From Bufo bufo (taxonomy: Eukaryota; Chordata; Amphibia; Anura; Bufonidae): a stretch of 64,000 nucleotides of DNA. Numbering within the stretch: the first letter of the stretch is position 1; the number at the start of each line of letters is the position of its first letter. The DNA is taken from positions 210,247,359 to 210,311,358 of the forward strand of contig NC_053390.1 in the NCBI RefSeq assembly GCF_905171765.1, written 5' to 3'. The translations under genes were made by a program, and so were the position numbers. The notes under the pieces were generated by a model. The model worked only from the letters and a program-made list of their open reading frames with translations. It searched no databases and was not told where the DNA came from. This document shows positions 10,556 to 22,492 of this stretch, piece after piece.

Positions 10556-11548
10556 ATGCCAGAGATGTTGCAACGTTTGAGAGAGCGTGCAATTGACATG
10601 CTGACTGCAGGAATGTCTATCAGAGCTGTTGCCCGTGCAATGAATGTTCATTTCTCTACCATAAGCAGTCTCCAAAGGCGTTTCAGAGAATTTGGCAGTA
10701 CATCCAACCGGCCTCACAACCGCAGACAACGTGTAACCACACCAGCCCAGGACCTCCACATCCAGCATGTTCACCTCCATGATCGTCTGAGACCAGCCAC
10801 CTGGACAGCTGTAGCAACAATCGGTTTGCGTAATCATAGAATTTCTGCACAAACTGTCAGAAACCGTCTCAGGGAAGCTCATCTGCATGCTCGTTGTCCT
10901 CATCGGGGTGTGGACCTGACTGCAGTTCGTCGTCGTAACCGACTTGAGTGGGCAAATGCTCACATTGGAGAGGCGTTCTGTTCACGGATGAGTCCCGGTT
11001 TTCACTGTTCAGGGCAGATGGCAGACAGCGTGTGTGGCGTCGTGTGGGCGAGCGATTTGCTGACGTCAACGTTGTGGATCGAGTGGCCAATGGTGGCGGT
11101 GGGGTTATGGTATGGGTAGACATATGTTATGGACAACGAGCACAGGTGCATTTTATTGATGGCAGTTTAAATGCACAGATACCGTGACAAGATCCTGAAG
11201 CCCATTGTTGTGCCATTCATCCACGACCTTCACCTCATGTTGCAGCATGATAATGCACGGCCCCATATTGCAAGGCTCTGTACACAATTCCTGGAAGCTA
11301 AAAACATCCCAGTTCTTGCATGGCCAGCATACTCACCGGACACTTCATCCATTGAGCATGTTTGGGATGCTCTGGATCGGCGTATACGACAGCGTGTTCC
11401 AGTTCATGCCAATATTCTGCAACTTCGCACAGCTATTGTAGAGGAGTGGACCAACATTACATAGGCCACAATCAACACCCTGATCAACTCTATGCGACAG
11501 ATATGTGTTGCACTGCGTGAGGCAAATGGTAGCCACACCAGATATTGA
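10556..11548 (+). pseudogene. Tc1-like transposase, frameshifted (copy A)
   Basis: Transposases of this family cut and paste DNA at TA sites using a DDE catalytic triad. The N-terminus (from ATG at 10556) shows a helix-turn-helix with MSIRAVARAMNVHFSTIS, then a linker with NRPHNRRQR. The first aspartate is in FTDESRFSL, the second in QHDNARPH and the glutamate in SIEHVWD. The last two are 34 residues apart (DD34E). The reading frame shifts at about 10975 and returns near 11170, and a TAG at 11462 interrupts the last 28 codons before the TGA at 11546. It cannot make a working protein. Confidence 0.9.
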
Positions 11549-11803
11549 CTGGTTTTCTGACCCCCCCTACCAGTAAGGCAAAACTGTGCAATATTCATGC
11601 TGTCTAATCAGCACCTTGATATGCCACACCTGTGAGGTGGGATGGATTATCTTGGCAAAGAGAAGTGCTCACTAACACAGATTTGTGGACAATATTTGAG
11701 AGTAATGGATCTTTTGTGTATGTAGAAAATGTTTCAGATCTTTGAGTTCAGCTCATGCAAAATGGGAGCAAAACTGAAAGTGTTGCGTTTATATTTTTGC
11801 TCA

Positions 11804-11806
<3 letters not shown>

Positions 11807-11850
<44 letters not shown>
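11807..11850. repeat. Microsatellite (TG)n(TA)n
   Basis: Dinucleotide repeats between two Tc1 elements. This TA-rich tract has evidently attracted independent Tc1 insertions on either side. Confidence 0.95.
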
Positions 11851-11852
<2 letters not shown>

Positions 11853-12123
11853 TGCCTTGAAAAAAGTATTCATACCCCTTGACCTTTTCCACATTTTTTA
11901 ATGTTATAGCCACCAACTTAAAGGGTTTCTGTCATCAGAAAAACGGGTATTAACCTGACTGACATTAGCGATGTGCTAATGTCAGCTGAACATACAGTAT
12001 TTTTCGCCCTATAAGACGCAACGGCCCATAAGATGCACCTAGGTTTTTGAGGAGGAATATAAGAAAAAAAAAATTGTTAACCAAAAGGTGTGCTTTTGGT
12101 GGGTTTTGAACTAATGGTCGTCT

Positions 12124-12440
12124 GTGCATGACACTATTATGGGGGATCTGTGGATGACGCACTGTTATGGAGGGGATCTGTGGATGGCACTGTTATGGGG
12201 GATCTGTGGATGGCACTGTTATGGGGGGATCTGTGGATGGCACTGTTATGGGGGGATCTGTGGATGGCACTGTTATGGGGGGATCTGTGAATGGCACTGT
12301 TATGGGTGGGTGATCTGTGGATGGCACTGTTATAGAGGGGGATCTCTGGATGGCACTGCTATATATGTGTTACCCACAGATCCCCCACCCCATAACAGTG
12401 CCATCCACATATCCCCCACCCCATAATAGTGCTATCCACA
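12124..12440. repeat. Minisatellite (26-bp type) inside the foldback
   Basis: About eight units of GGGGATCTGTGGATGGCACTGTTATGG, then an orientation flip at about 12365 to CCCACCCCATAACAGTGCCATCC. Same family as 118-755 and 7200-7410. Confidence 0.9.
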
Positions 12441-12471
12441 GATGCCCTAATATACCATAGCTAAACCTGTT

Positions 12472-12958
12472 GGAGGGAGGAGGGGCCGGTGTCATGCAAA
12501 TGCGGCGGGACTGGTGCGGTTACTGTACTCCGGCCCCACTGCTCACTCACTTCCTTAATGCCTAAACATTTTATAATAATAGCTTTAATTGACGTTCCGA
12601 TCCCCAGCCCAATCTGTACTACCGTACTTACTAAATGTCCTGTAGCAGGCAGAGCAGGGCGGGCGGCCGGCCGGAACTCACTGATGTCATGTGACGTGCC
12701 TGGGCCGCCTACTTTATGAATGAAGTAGGCGGCGCAGGCACGTGACATCAGTGAGTTACGGCCGGCCACCCGCCATGCTCTGCCTGCTACAGGACATTTA
12801 GTAAGTAGTACAGATGGGGCTGGGGATCGGAACGTCAATTAAAGCTATTATTATAAAATGTTTAAGCAATAAAGCAGTGAGTGAGCAGCGGGGCCGGAGT
12901 ACAGTGACCGCACCCCCCTGCCACATTTGCATGACATCGGCCCCTCCTCCAGCTGATA
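12472..12958. repeat. Long inverted repeat, about 240-bp arms
   Basis: Left arm 12472-12700 and right arm 12735-12958 are reverse complements with few mismatches (AACGTCAATTAAAGCTATTA pairs with TAATAGCTTTAATTGACGTT). The centre, GCCGCCTACTTTATGAATGA AGTAGGCGGC, resembles the hairpin at 7567-7690. The frames 12461-12838 and 12489-12719 are shadows of this palindrome. Confidence 0.9.
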
Positions 12959-13232
12959 CATCGCAGTCTGCGATGCTGCAGCATCGCAGACTGCGATGTA
13001 AATTGGCAGCATTCGCCCCATAAGACGCAGGGGCATTTTCCCCCCACTTTCGGGGGGGGGGGGGGGGGAGTGCGTCTTATGGGGCGAAAAATACGGTAGC
13101 TATATTAGTCCCATGTCACTGTGTGCTGCCGTTATTTAGAAAAATTAACTTTTATAATATGCAAATGAGCCTCTAGCAGGGGGGGCGTTGCACCTGCTTC
13201 TAGGGGCTCCATTCGCTTACCTCTTTCCACAC

Positions 13233-13237
13233 CCTTC
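13233..13237. other. 5-bp target duplication CCTTC, left
   Basis: CCTTC at 13233-13237 and at 18610-18614 flank the retrotransposon. Removing the insert rejoins CACACCCTTC to TACACTTGATTGACAG, exactly as in the uninterrupted partner arm at 18883-18906. Confidence 0.85.
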
Positions 13238-13902
13238 TATCACGGTCGGCGTGACTATCACATACGTGACACAGAGGGAGGGAACAAGGAAGGCCCTGCC
13301 CAAGTGAGAGGGAAGGTGGTGACCCCTGACTCACCTAGCGGCTGGCACCTGGCTGCCCTGACGTCCCTAGACGGGTTCCTCACCCGTACGCCGATCACGT
13401 GCCTAAAGCCCTGGCTTTCCCTAAGCTGAGCCCTAGATAGGGAACAGGGCAGTGGGAACACTAGTCCGCACCACTAGCTCTAAAGGAAAACACCAAGGGA
13501 AGGACAGACAATACAAACTCAACATATAATCCCAGGTGGGCGACAACAGGAGACAACAAGAAGCCCAACAGGGATCCGGAGGGTAGCACTCTGGAACGAC
13601 AACCAGGATTCACAACTCCAGTGGGTCAGTATAGATGTCCAGGCAGGAAGCTCTATAACTGGCTCTATAACTGGCAACTAGAGAAGTGTGAGGGGAGAAT
13701 ATAAGGAGGTTGGGAGTGGCAGACAAGAAACAGCTGAGGAGGAGAAGCTACGGATCCCTGATTGAGACAAAAAGGATAGCAAGGCAAACACAGAAAACAA
13801 TCACTAAGAAACAACGTGATCTTTAGATATAGAGCCACCCGCTGCGACCTCCTGACCCCGGGTTTAACGGAGTCAGACGTGGCTCCCGACACCCTCGTGA
13901 CA
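13238..13902 (-). repeat. 3' LTR of chromovirus copy 1
   Basis: A 665-bp LTR that starts TGTCACGAGG on the minus strand (13902 downward) and ends ...ACCGTGATA. The original terminus, as in copy 2, is TGTCA...TGACA. It matches the partial 5' LTR at 18062-18609. The pol reading frame runs about 240 bases into it. Confidence 0.9.
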
Positions 13903-15638
13903 GTACCCCCCCTTTCACAAGGGGCCTCCGGACACTCAGGACCAGGTCTCTCAGGATGAGAGGCATGGAAAGCCTGAATTAACCTGTTGGCGTTTACCTC
14001 TGACGCTGGAACCCACATTCTTTCCTTGGGACCGTAACCCCTCCAATGCACCAGATACTGAAGAGAGCGGCGGACCCGACGAGAATCAACAATTCTGGCT
14101 ATTTGAAACTCCAGATTACCATCCACAATAACAGGAGGAGGTGGCAGCGGTGATGGTTCTAGAGGTGGAACATACTTCTTGAGTAACGATTTATGGAAGA
14201 CGTTATGGATCTTAAAAGTCTGAGGTAGCTCCAGGCGAAAAGCCACAGGGTTAATGACGGCTACTATTTTATAAGGACCAATGAACCTAGGGCCCAGTTT
14301 CCAAGAGGGAACCTTCAACTTAATATTTCTAGTAGACAACCACACATAGTCATTCACCCCTAGGTCCGGACCTGGCGACCGTTTCTTATCGGCCATGCAT
14401 TTATATTTACCACTCATCTTTTTCAAGTTAACTTGCACCTTCTGCCATACCGATGAAAGAGATGAAGAAAACCTTTCCTCTTCGGGAACCCCAGAAGACC
14501 CCCCCTCTTTGAAAGTACAAAATTGGGGATGAAAACCGTATGCACCAAGGAATGGTGACTTGCCAGTGGACTCCTGATAATGATTATTTATGGCAAACTC
14601 AGCTAACGGTAAATATGATGACCACAACTCTTGGTTTTCAGACACAAAACACCTTAAATATGTTTCTAGGTTTTGGTTGGTACGCTCAGTCTGTCCATTC
14701 GACTGAGGATGGAAAGCTGAGGAAAAGGACAAGTGTACCCCCAAACGGGAACAAAAAGCTTTCCAAAACTTAGAAATAAACTGGGTTCCCCGATCCGAAA
14801 CCACATCGGAAGGGACCCCGTGAAGCTTCACGATTTCACTGATAAACACCTGAGCAAGAGTTTTAGCATTAGGAAGTGCGGGTAGCGCAATAAAGTGTAC
14901 CATTTTGCTAAACCTGTCTACTACTACCAAAATAACTGTTTTACCCGCAGACAACGGTAAGTCAGTGATGAAATCCATTGACAGATGTGTCCATGGCCTA
15001 TTGGGGATAAAAAGTGGCAATAAAGACCCTGCTGGACGTGTATGAGAGACTTTCGCGCGTGCACAAGTAGAGCAAGTAGACACGAAATCCATTACATCCT
15101 GACGCAACCTTGGCCACCAAAAACGACGAGATAATAGCTCCAAGGTTGCTTTACTACCCGGGTGCCCAGCAAGTGCCGAATTATGATGTTCTTTTAATAA
15201 TTCAAGACGCAGGTTTAACGGTACAAACAATTTCTCTGAGGGGCAAGAGGCCGGGGCGTCCCCCTGGGCCTCTAACACCTTTCCCTCTAGAACAGAGTGT
15301 ACAGCAGAGACAACCACTCCTCTTTGTAAAATAGGTACCGGATCACTAACATTACCCCCTCCAGGGAAACTACGAGATAACGCGTCTGCCTTGGTATTTT
15401 TTGCCCCAGGACGATAGGTGATTACAAAGTTAAATCTGGTAAAGAATAGCGACCACCTAGCTTGTCTAGGGGTGAGACGCTTAGCCGATTCTAGGTACAG
15501 AAGGTTTTTGTGATCCGTAATCACCGTGATGGGGTGGATTGCTCCCTCTAAGAAGTGACGCCACTCTTCAAGCGCCAGTTTAATCGCCAACAGTTCCCTA
15601 TTTCCAACATCATAGTTCTTCTCTGCAGAGGGCGCCAT
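13665..15638 (-). pseudogene. Chromovirus pol, C-terminal half: RNase H, integrase, chromodomain
   Basis: An open 657-codon stretch in a different frame from the upstream pol. It starts within RNase H (TDHKNLLYLESAK, ADALSRS). The integrase follows, with its HHCC zinc domain (EHHNSALAGH ... CSTCARAK) and core motifs MDFITDLP, SDRGTQF and HPQSNGQTERTNQ that supply the DDE residues. A GPY/F module (LGPRFIGPYKIV) and a chromodomain (YLVHWRGYGP ... WVPASEV) close the protein. Chromodomains of this kind steer integration toward modified chromatin. The frame continues into the 3' LTR before stopping. A deletion of about 26 bp near 15640, seen by comparison with copy 2, removes CAFFSKKL-type residues and separates this half from the reverse transcriptase. 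Confidence 0.95.
13903..13917 (-). promoter_or_regulatory. Polypurine tract, chromovirus copy 1
   Basis: On the minus strand, GTGAAAGGGGGGGTAC lies immediately before the TGTCACG start of the 3' LTR. This is the position and composition expected of the plus-strand DNA primer. Confidence 0.75.
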
Positions 15639-17122
15639 TTGCCAGGAGACGGACCCTGAGACAATACAGCCCCCACTCCCACCTCTGACGCATCTACCTC
15701 AACAATAAAAGGCTGGGAGACATCAGGTTGAATTAGAACAGGTGCCGAGGTAAACCTCTCTTTTAGAGAGGAAAATGCATTTTTAGCGGCGTCAGACAAT
15801 TTGGAAAAATCAGTCCCCTTCCTAGTCATGTCGGTAAGGGGTTTAACGATCACTGAATAATTTTTAATGAACTTTCTATAGAAATTTGAGAAACCCAAAA
15901 ACCGTTGTAGGGCTTTAAGGTTCTCAGGAAGATCCCAATCTAAAATTGCCTGGACCTTCCCAGGATCCATACGGAAACCTGAAGCAGATAATAGATATCC
16001 CAGGAACTGTATTTCCTGAACGGCGAAGACACATTTTTCAATTTTCGCATATAATTTATTCGTCCGTAGGACCTGCAGTACTTGCCTGACATGCACCTCA
16101 TGTGTTTTCAGATCAGCCGAATAAATTAAGATATCATCTAGGTATATGACTACAAACCTGCCGATGAGATGACTAAAAATATCATTAACGAAATGTTGGA
16201 AGACAGCGGGGGCATTGGTCAGACCGAAAGGCATAACTAGATTTTCATAATGCCCCTCAGGGGTGTTAAAAGCTGTCTTCCACTCATCCCCTTCCCTGAT
16301 ACGAATCAGATTGTAGGCCCCCCTAAGATCAAGTTTGGAGAACCACCTAGCACCCGCAATCTGATTAAAAAGGTCAGGAATGAGAGGAAGAGGGTATGGG
16401 TCTCGGATGGCTATCTGGTTTAGCTCACGGAAATCTAGGCAAGGACGCAGGCCCCCATCTTTCTTTTTAACAAAGAAAAACCCTGCAGCCACGGGTGAAG
16501 AAGAGGGTCTGATGTGTCCTTTAGCCAGACTCTCGGAGATATAATCTTTCATGGCTTGTCTCTCGGGACCCGAAAGATTATACAACCTGGACTTGGGTAA
16601 TTTTGCACAGGGAATCAGGTTAACCGGGCAATCATAAGGACGATGAGGTGGTAGCTTCTGACAACCCTTTTCAGAAAAAACGTCCTCAAAGTCTGAAATA
16701 AATGTAGGTAGGGAAGCTATGGAGGCGATTAAGCAATTGTTATTTAAGCAATTCTCTCTGCAATGCTCACTCCACTCCAATATCTCCCTGGCCTGCCAAT
16801 CCACCACTGGATTGTGCGCTACCAACCAGGGAAGACCCAATACCACAGGAGAGGGAAGGCCCTCCAGAACGTAACATGAAAGACACTCATTATGGTGGTC
16901 CCCTACCCGAAGGTGTAAATTATGAACAATGTGGGTGAGGTTTCTCTGAGACAGAGGAGCCGAATCTATAGCGAATACGGGAATAGGTCTCTGCAGCGTA
17001 CAGAGAGACAAACCCATAGTGCGGGCAAAATGGGCATCTATCAAATTTACCCCTGCTCCACTGTCTAGAAAAAAAGAAATAGACTCCGTCTTAACACCAA
17101 AAACAATAACCGCTGGTAACAC
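15548..17122 (-). pseudogene. Chromovirus pol, N-terminal half: protease, reverse transcriptase
   Basis: An open 524-codon stretch. The aspartic protease motif FFLDSGAGVNLID appears near its start. The reverse transcriptase has [30 protein letters not shown] and the catalytic YLDDILIYS. The connection and start of RNase H follow (VEVDASEVGVGAVLSQ), then the frame is lost at the small deletion near 15640. The N-terminus joins Gag in intact relatives as one fused protein, as copy 2 shows. Here two extra T residues near 17197 break that fusion. All reverse transcriptase motifs are present, so this is a recently inactivated copy. Confidence 0.95.
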
Positions 17123-17199
17123 AAATTGAGATGTTCGTATGGAGGAAACGTATACCCCCCGGCTGACATCTTCCGCACAGCCTGGGGTTAGTAGTTTTC

Positions 17200-18048
17200 C
17201 GACGGTCTTTTGTTTTTGAGAAAGGAGGGACAGACATTAATGAAATGACCCTTCCCCCCACAGAAAAAACAAGCCCCCCCCCTACGGCGAACCTCAGGAG
17301 GACGGACCTAACGAGAAGTTCCGCCTAGCTGCATAGGCTCATCTAAGTCAGTACAGACTAATTGTTGCTTAGAAGAGGTAACCAATTGCTCAGGAATTTT
17401 CGATCTCTCCCTAAGACGCCTATCTATTCTGATAGAGAGGGACATAACAGCATCAAGGGAAAGGGGGGTCTCATACAGCGCCAGTGCATCCTTAACCCTT
17501 TCAGATAACCCAGAGCAGAACTGACTCCTGAGAGCCGGGTCGTTCCACTGAGTATCCGTAGCCCACCTACGGAACTCTGAGCAATATTCCTCTGCTGACC
17601 GATCTCTCTGTAGGAGTCTCCGTAACTTCGACTCAGCCAGGGCGACTCGGTCAGGGTCATCATATATGAGACCCAAAGCCCCAAAAAATCCCTCCACTGA
17701 CCGGAGAGCCTGGGAACCAGGGAGTAACGAGAACGCCCAGGATTGTGGGTCCCCCTGAAGCAGGGAAATGACAATCCCTACCCGCTGTTCTTTATTACCT
17801 GAGGAGTAAGGGCGCAACTTAAAGTATAGTTTGCAGGCCTCACGGAACGTCGCAAATTTGTCCCTTCCCCCAGAAAATCTGTCAGGAAGAACAACCTTGG
17901 GTTCTGTAACAACCTGGTTACCCATAGCAACCGCTGGGGATGCGGTCTGCTGCATTTGCTGCTGTTGTTGGAGGACAAACGACCTCAATCCTGCCACCTC
18001 CAAAGACAGGCCTTGAAGCTGTTTTGCCAAGGCAGCAATAGGATCCAT
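17200..18048 (-). pseudogene. Chromovirus gag with CCHC zinc knuckle
   Basis: Gag forms the particle that packages element RNA. The open 246-codon part (17308-18048) starts at ATG 18048 and shows a coiled, glutamine-rich N-terminus (VLQQQQQM), then the capsid-like core with VVLPDRFSGGRDKF and YCSEFRRWA. A C-to-T change makes a TAG at 17308-17310 where copy 2 has glutamine. Beyond that stop the same frame still encodes the zinc knuckle CFFCGGKGHFINVC (about 17232-17275), then shifts near 17197. The core resembles the Gag of sushi-ichi-type elements, the source of mammalian PEG10 and RTL genes, but nothing suggests domestication here. Confidence 0.9.
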
Positions 18049-18061
18049 ATTGGATTCTAAG

Positions 18062-18609
18062 TGGCTGCCCTGACGTCCCTAGACGGGTTCCTCACCCGTA
18101 CGCCGATCACGTGCCTAAAGCCCTGGCTTTCCCTAAGCTGAGCCCTAGATAGTGAACAGGGCGGTGGGAACACTAGTCCGCACCACTAGCTCTAAAGGAA
18201 AACACCAAGGGAAGGACAGACAATACAAACTCAACATATAATCCCAGGTGGGCGACAACAGGAGACAACAAGAAGCCCAACAGGGATCCGGAGGGTAGCA
18301 CTCTGGAACGACAACCAGGATTCACAACTCCAGTGGGTCAGTATAGATGTCCAGGCAGGAAGCTCTATAACTGGCAACTAGAGAAGTGTGAGGGGAGAAT
18401 ATAAGGAGGTTGGGAGTGGCAGACAAGAAACAGCTGAGGAGGAGAAGCTACGGATCCCTGATTGAGACAAAAAGGATAGCAAGGCAAACACAGAAAACAA
18501 TCACTAAGAAACAACGTGATCTTTAGATATAGAGCGCGCAGCCACCCGCTGCGACCTCCTGACCCCGGGTATAACGGAGTCAGACGTGGCTCCCGACACC
18601 CTCGTGACA
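18062..18609 (-). repeat. Truncated 5' LTR of chromovirus copy 1
   Basis: Equivalent to about 13355-13902 of the 3' LTR. The first roughly 115 bases on the plus strand, together with the untranslated leader, are deleted: Gag start and LTR are only about 14 bases apart (18048 versus 18062), whereas copy 2 has about 85 bases of leader plus a complete LTR. Confidence 0.85.
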
Positions 18610-19041
18610 CCTTCTACACTTGATTGACAGGGCCAGGCCAGTGTTGGTCTTCTGTCTGCCGGGGAAATCTCGCGCCTGCGCCGTCCCGTTCAGTATTTGG
18701 CGCAGGCGCAGTGAGGGAAGGATGTTCGCTGACAGCCGGCTTCCACACTGCGCCTGTGCTGAATACTTCGCAGTGAGGAAGCCGGCTGCCGGCAAACGTC
18801 CTTCTCTCACTGCGCCAGTGCCGATTACTTAAAGGGACGCCGCAGGCACGAGATTTCCCCGGCAGACAGGAGATCAACGCTGACCCTGTCAATCAAGTGT
18901 AGAAGGGCGTGGAAAGAGTTAAGCGAACGGAGCCTCTAGGAGCTGGTGCAATGCCCCCTTTGCTCCTAGAGGCTCGTTTGCATATAATAAAAGTTTGTTT
19001 TTCTAAATAACGGTAGCACATAGTGACATGGGGCTAATATA

Positions 19042-20262
19042 CACTCACCTAAAGAATTATTAGGAACACCTGTTCTATTTCTCATTAATGCAATTATCTA
19101 GTCAACTAATCACATGGCAGTTGCTTCAATGCATTTAAGGGTGTGGTCCTGGTCAAGACAATCTCCTGAACTCCAAACTGAATGTCAGAATGGGAAAGAA
19201 AGGTGATTTAAACAATTTTGAGAGTGGCATGTTTGTTGGTGCCAGACGGGCCGGTCAGAGTATTTCACAATCTGCTCAGTTACTGGGATTTTCCCGCACA
19301 ACCATTTCTAGGGTTTACAAAGAATGGTGTAAAAAGGGAAAAACATCCAGTATGCGGCAGTCCTGTGGGCGAAAATTCCTTGTGGATGCTAGAGGTCAGA
19401 CAAGAATGGGCCGACTGATTCAAGCTGATAGAAGAGCAACGTTGACTGAAATAACCACTCATTACAACCGAGGTATGCAGCACAGCATTTGTGAAGCCAC
19501 AACACGCACAACCTTGAGGCGGATGGGCTACAACAGCAGAAGACCCCACCGGGTACCACTCATCTCCACTACAAATAGGAAAAAGAGGCTACAATTTGCA
19601 CGAGCTCACCAAAATTGGACTGTTGAAGACTGGAAAAATGTTGCCTGGTCTGATGAGTCTCGATTTCTGTTGAGACATTCAAATGGTAGAGTCCGAATTT
19701 GGCGTAAACAGAATGAGAACATGTATCCATCATGCCTTGTTACCACTGTGCAGGCTAGTGGTGGTGGTGTAATGGTGTGGGGGATGTTTTCTGGGCACAC
19801 TTTAGGCCCCTTAGTGTCAATTGGGCATCGTTTAAATGCCACGGGCTACCTGAGCATTGTTTCTGACCATGTCCATCCCTTCATGACCACCATGTACCCA
19901 TCCTCTGATGGCTACTTCTAGCAGGATAATGCACCATGTCACAAAGCTCGAATCATTTCAAATTGGTTTCTTGAACATGACAATGAGTTCACTGTACTAA
20001 AATGGCCCCCACAGTCCCCAGATCTCAACCCAATAGAGCATCTTTGGGATGTGGTGGAACGGGAGCTTCGTGCCCTGGATGTGCATCCCTCAAATCTTCA
20101 TCAACTGCAAGATGCTATCATATCAAAATGGGCCAACATTTCTAAAGAATGCTATCAGCACCTTGTGGAATCAATGCCACGTAGAATTAAGGCAGTTCTG
20201 AAGGCAAAAGGGGGTCCAACACCATATTAGTATGGTGTTCCTAATAATTCTTTAGGTGAGTG
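19042..20262 (+). mobile_element. Tc1-like transposon (copy C), DD36E type, TA target duplication
   Basis: A 1,221-bp element with termini CACTCACCTAAAGAATTATT and AATAATTCTTTAGGTGAGTG, flanked by TA at 19040-19041 and 20263-20264. It sits in the right arm of the TTAA palindrome. The matching left arm gives the empty site, so the boundaries are certain. Almost the whole internal sequence is one transposase gene with a single stop. It appears to be the youngest DNA transposon in the window. Confidence 0.95.
19190..20230 (+). pseudogene. Tc1-like DD36E transposase, one internal TAG
   Basis: 346 codons plus stop in one frame, normal length for Tc1-like transposases, which excise and insert the element at TA. 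ATG 19190 is about 150 bp inside the element. Two helix-turn-helix parts bind the terminal repeats (SISQSAQLLGFSRTTISRVY; ATTRTTLRRMGYNSRRP). The catalytic residues lie in AWSDESRF, QDNAPCH and NPIEHLWD. I count 36 residues between the second aspartate and the glutamate, against 34 in the other Tc1 copies here, which matches the DD36E 'Incomer' family known from vertebrates. The only visible lesion is TAG at 19919-19921, directly before QDNAPCH, where relatives have glutamine. The frame then continues to TAG 20228. Confidence 0.93.
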
Positions 20263-20343
20263 TAGTTATGTTCAGCTGACATTAGCACATCGCTACTGTC
20301 AGCCAGGTTAATACCCATTTTTCCGATGACCGAAACCCTTTAA

Positions 20344-20750
20344 AGGCTATGTACACCTTCTGAGGCATTTTCTTTATGATTGCATTTTACTCATTTTTGG
20401 CTAAAAATCAGTTGTTATTTGGCCTTTATTAAAAATATTGAACCGTTCTGTCACAAAGGGTTAACTGTATTTCTAGCCGTGTGACTTTCACTTTCTGCCA
20501 GTCATCTAATAAACCTTTTCTGTAAATTACTAAGAGGTTATAAACACTTTTTTAAGCCACATTTTTATCACTAAGATAAGAACTGAGCTATAATGAGTGT
20601 TTAGGAGGTCAGAGAGCAGAGATAAGGAGTCCGTCAGCTCCTGGTCTGACAGAAAGTCCAAAGGGTGCTACTAGAGCACTTCAGCTATGTACAAAAAAAA
20701 GGACTCCATATTTCTAATAAAGACTAATTTAAAAAGTTATTTTTAGCTCA
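20344..20750. mobile_element. T2-like TTAA element, one end only
   Basis: Begins AGGCTATGTACACC directly after the TTAA (20340-20343) that also ends the preceding palindrome. The expected inverted partner is not present, so the copy is truncated near 20750 where Tc1 copy B resumes. No coding signal. Confidence 0.45.
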
Positions 20751-21064
20751 AAATGAATACAATGCAATAATTATATTTTATTGGGATTTTATGTAATAGA
20801 CCAACACAAAGTAGCAAATATGTGTGAAGTGAAAATAAAATGATACATGGTTTTAAACATTTTTAATAAATAAAAACCTGAAAAGTGTGGCGTGCAATTT
20901 TTTTATTCAGCCCCCTTCACTCTGATACCCCTAAATAAAATCCAGAGTGACAAATTGCCTTCAGAAGTCTAAGAACCTAATTAGTAAATAGAGTCCACCT
21001 GTGTGTAACGCATTCTCAGTACAACTACAGCTGTTCTGAGAAAGCCGTAGAGGTTTGTTAGAGA

Positions 21065-22062
<998 letters not shown>

Positions 22063-22254
22063 ACAGGGGGACTGAAGACAAATGCAAGCCACACTTTTCA
22101 AAATTATTAATAAATAAATTAATAATTTTGAAAACCATGTATCATTTTCTTTTCACTTCACACATACTTGCTACTTTGTGCTTGTCTATAACATAAAATC
22201 CCAATAAAGTACATTTAAGTTTAGGGTAGAATACTTTTTCAAGGCACTTTATAT

Positions 22255-22492
22255 ACACTGCTCAAAAAAATAAAGGGAACACAAAAATAACACATCCTAG
22301 ATCTGAATTAATTAAATATTCTTCTGAAATGCTATGCTCATTACATAGTTGAATGTGCTGACAACAAAATCACACAAAAATAAAGAAATGGAAATCAAAT
22401 TTTTCAACCCATGGAGGTCTGGATTTGGAGTCACACTCAAAATTAAAGTGGAAAAACACACTACAGGCTGATCCAACTTTGATGTAATGTCC
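22255..22492 (+). mobile_element. Tc1/mariner terminus fragment
   Basis: Starts CACTGCTCAAAAAAATAAAG, a terminal repeat of a widespread vertebrate Tc1-like family, in TATATA just after copy B ends. Only the left 240 bases are present. The sequence stops at the TTAA where the next element starts. Confidence 0.7.

Larger units (their letters stand above)
9732..11806 (+). mobile_element. Tc1-like DNA transposon (copy A)
   Basis: The termini are CACTGAGCAAAAAT and ATTTTTGCTCAGTG. The inverted similarity continues inward for roughly 215 bases on each side (for example GCACCTTGATATGCCACACC near the right end mirrors the left). It is flanked by TA-rich microsatellite DNA, as expected of TA-targeting Tc1/mariner elements. 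It carries one broken transposase (10556-11548) and a separate MITE inserted at 9976-10498 between the left terminus and the gene. Confidence 0.9.
11995..13096. mobile_element. TA-flanked foldback element with ATAAGACGC termini
   Basis: The termini CAGTATTTTTCGCCCTATAA and TTATGGGGCGAAAAATACGG are inverted, and both sides are flanked by TA (11993-11994, 13097-13098). The undisturbed partner arm of the host palindrome confirms the empty site. The interior holds a 26-bp minisatellite, a 485-bp hairpin and a 17-base G run near 13047. No transposase is present. The 2-bp TA duplication fits Tc1/mariner-type mobilisation, but I cannot name the family. Confidence 0.8.
13238..18609 (-). mobile_element. 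Ty3/gypsy chromovirus retrotransposon, copy 1
   Basis: A 5.4-kb LTR retrotransposon read on the minus strand with Gag, zinc knuckle, protease, reverse transcriptase, RNase H, integrase and chromodomain in that order. Its 3' LTR (13238-13902) is complete. The 5' LTR is truncated (18062-18609) by a deletion that also removed the primer-binding region. It carries a Gag stop, a frameshift before protease and a frameshift in RNase H. It inserted into the left arm of the TTAA palindrome. Confidence 0.95.
11922..20339. mobile_element. TTAA palindromic MITE (T2/Kolobok-like), interrupted three times
   Basis: The termini AGGGTTTCTGTCATC and GATGACCGAAACCCT are flanked by TTAA (11918-11921, 20340-20343). 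TTAAAGGRR ends match the T2 MITE class described from Xenopus. The left arm is 11922-11994 plus 13097-13237, and the right arm is 18615-19041 plus 20263-20339. Removing the insertions restores an approximately 720-bp near-palindrome centred near 18752. The arms carry GCCTCTAG/CTAGAGGC blocks and CACTTGATTGACAGGG / CCCTGTCAATCAAGTG. A related palindrome lies at 32874-33460. Confidence 0.85.

Noticed and set aside
12461..13023. Frames on both strands with similar peptides
   Set aside because: Generated by the 240-bp inverted repeat.
17200..18048. Domesticated Gag gene (PEG10/RTL-like)
   Set aside because: It sits in an LTR retrotransposon with target duplication and carries a stop and frameshift, so no sign of selection for a host role.
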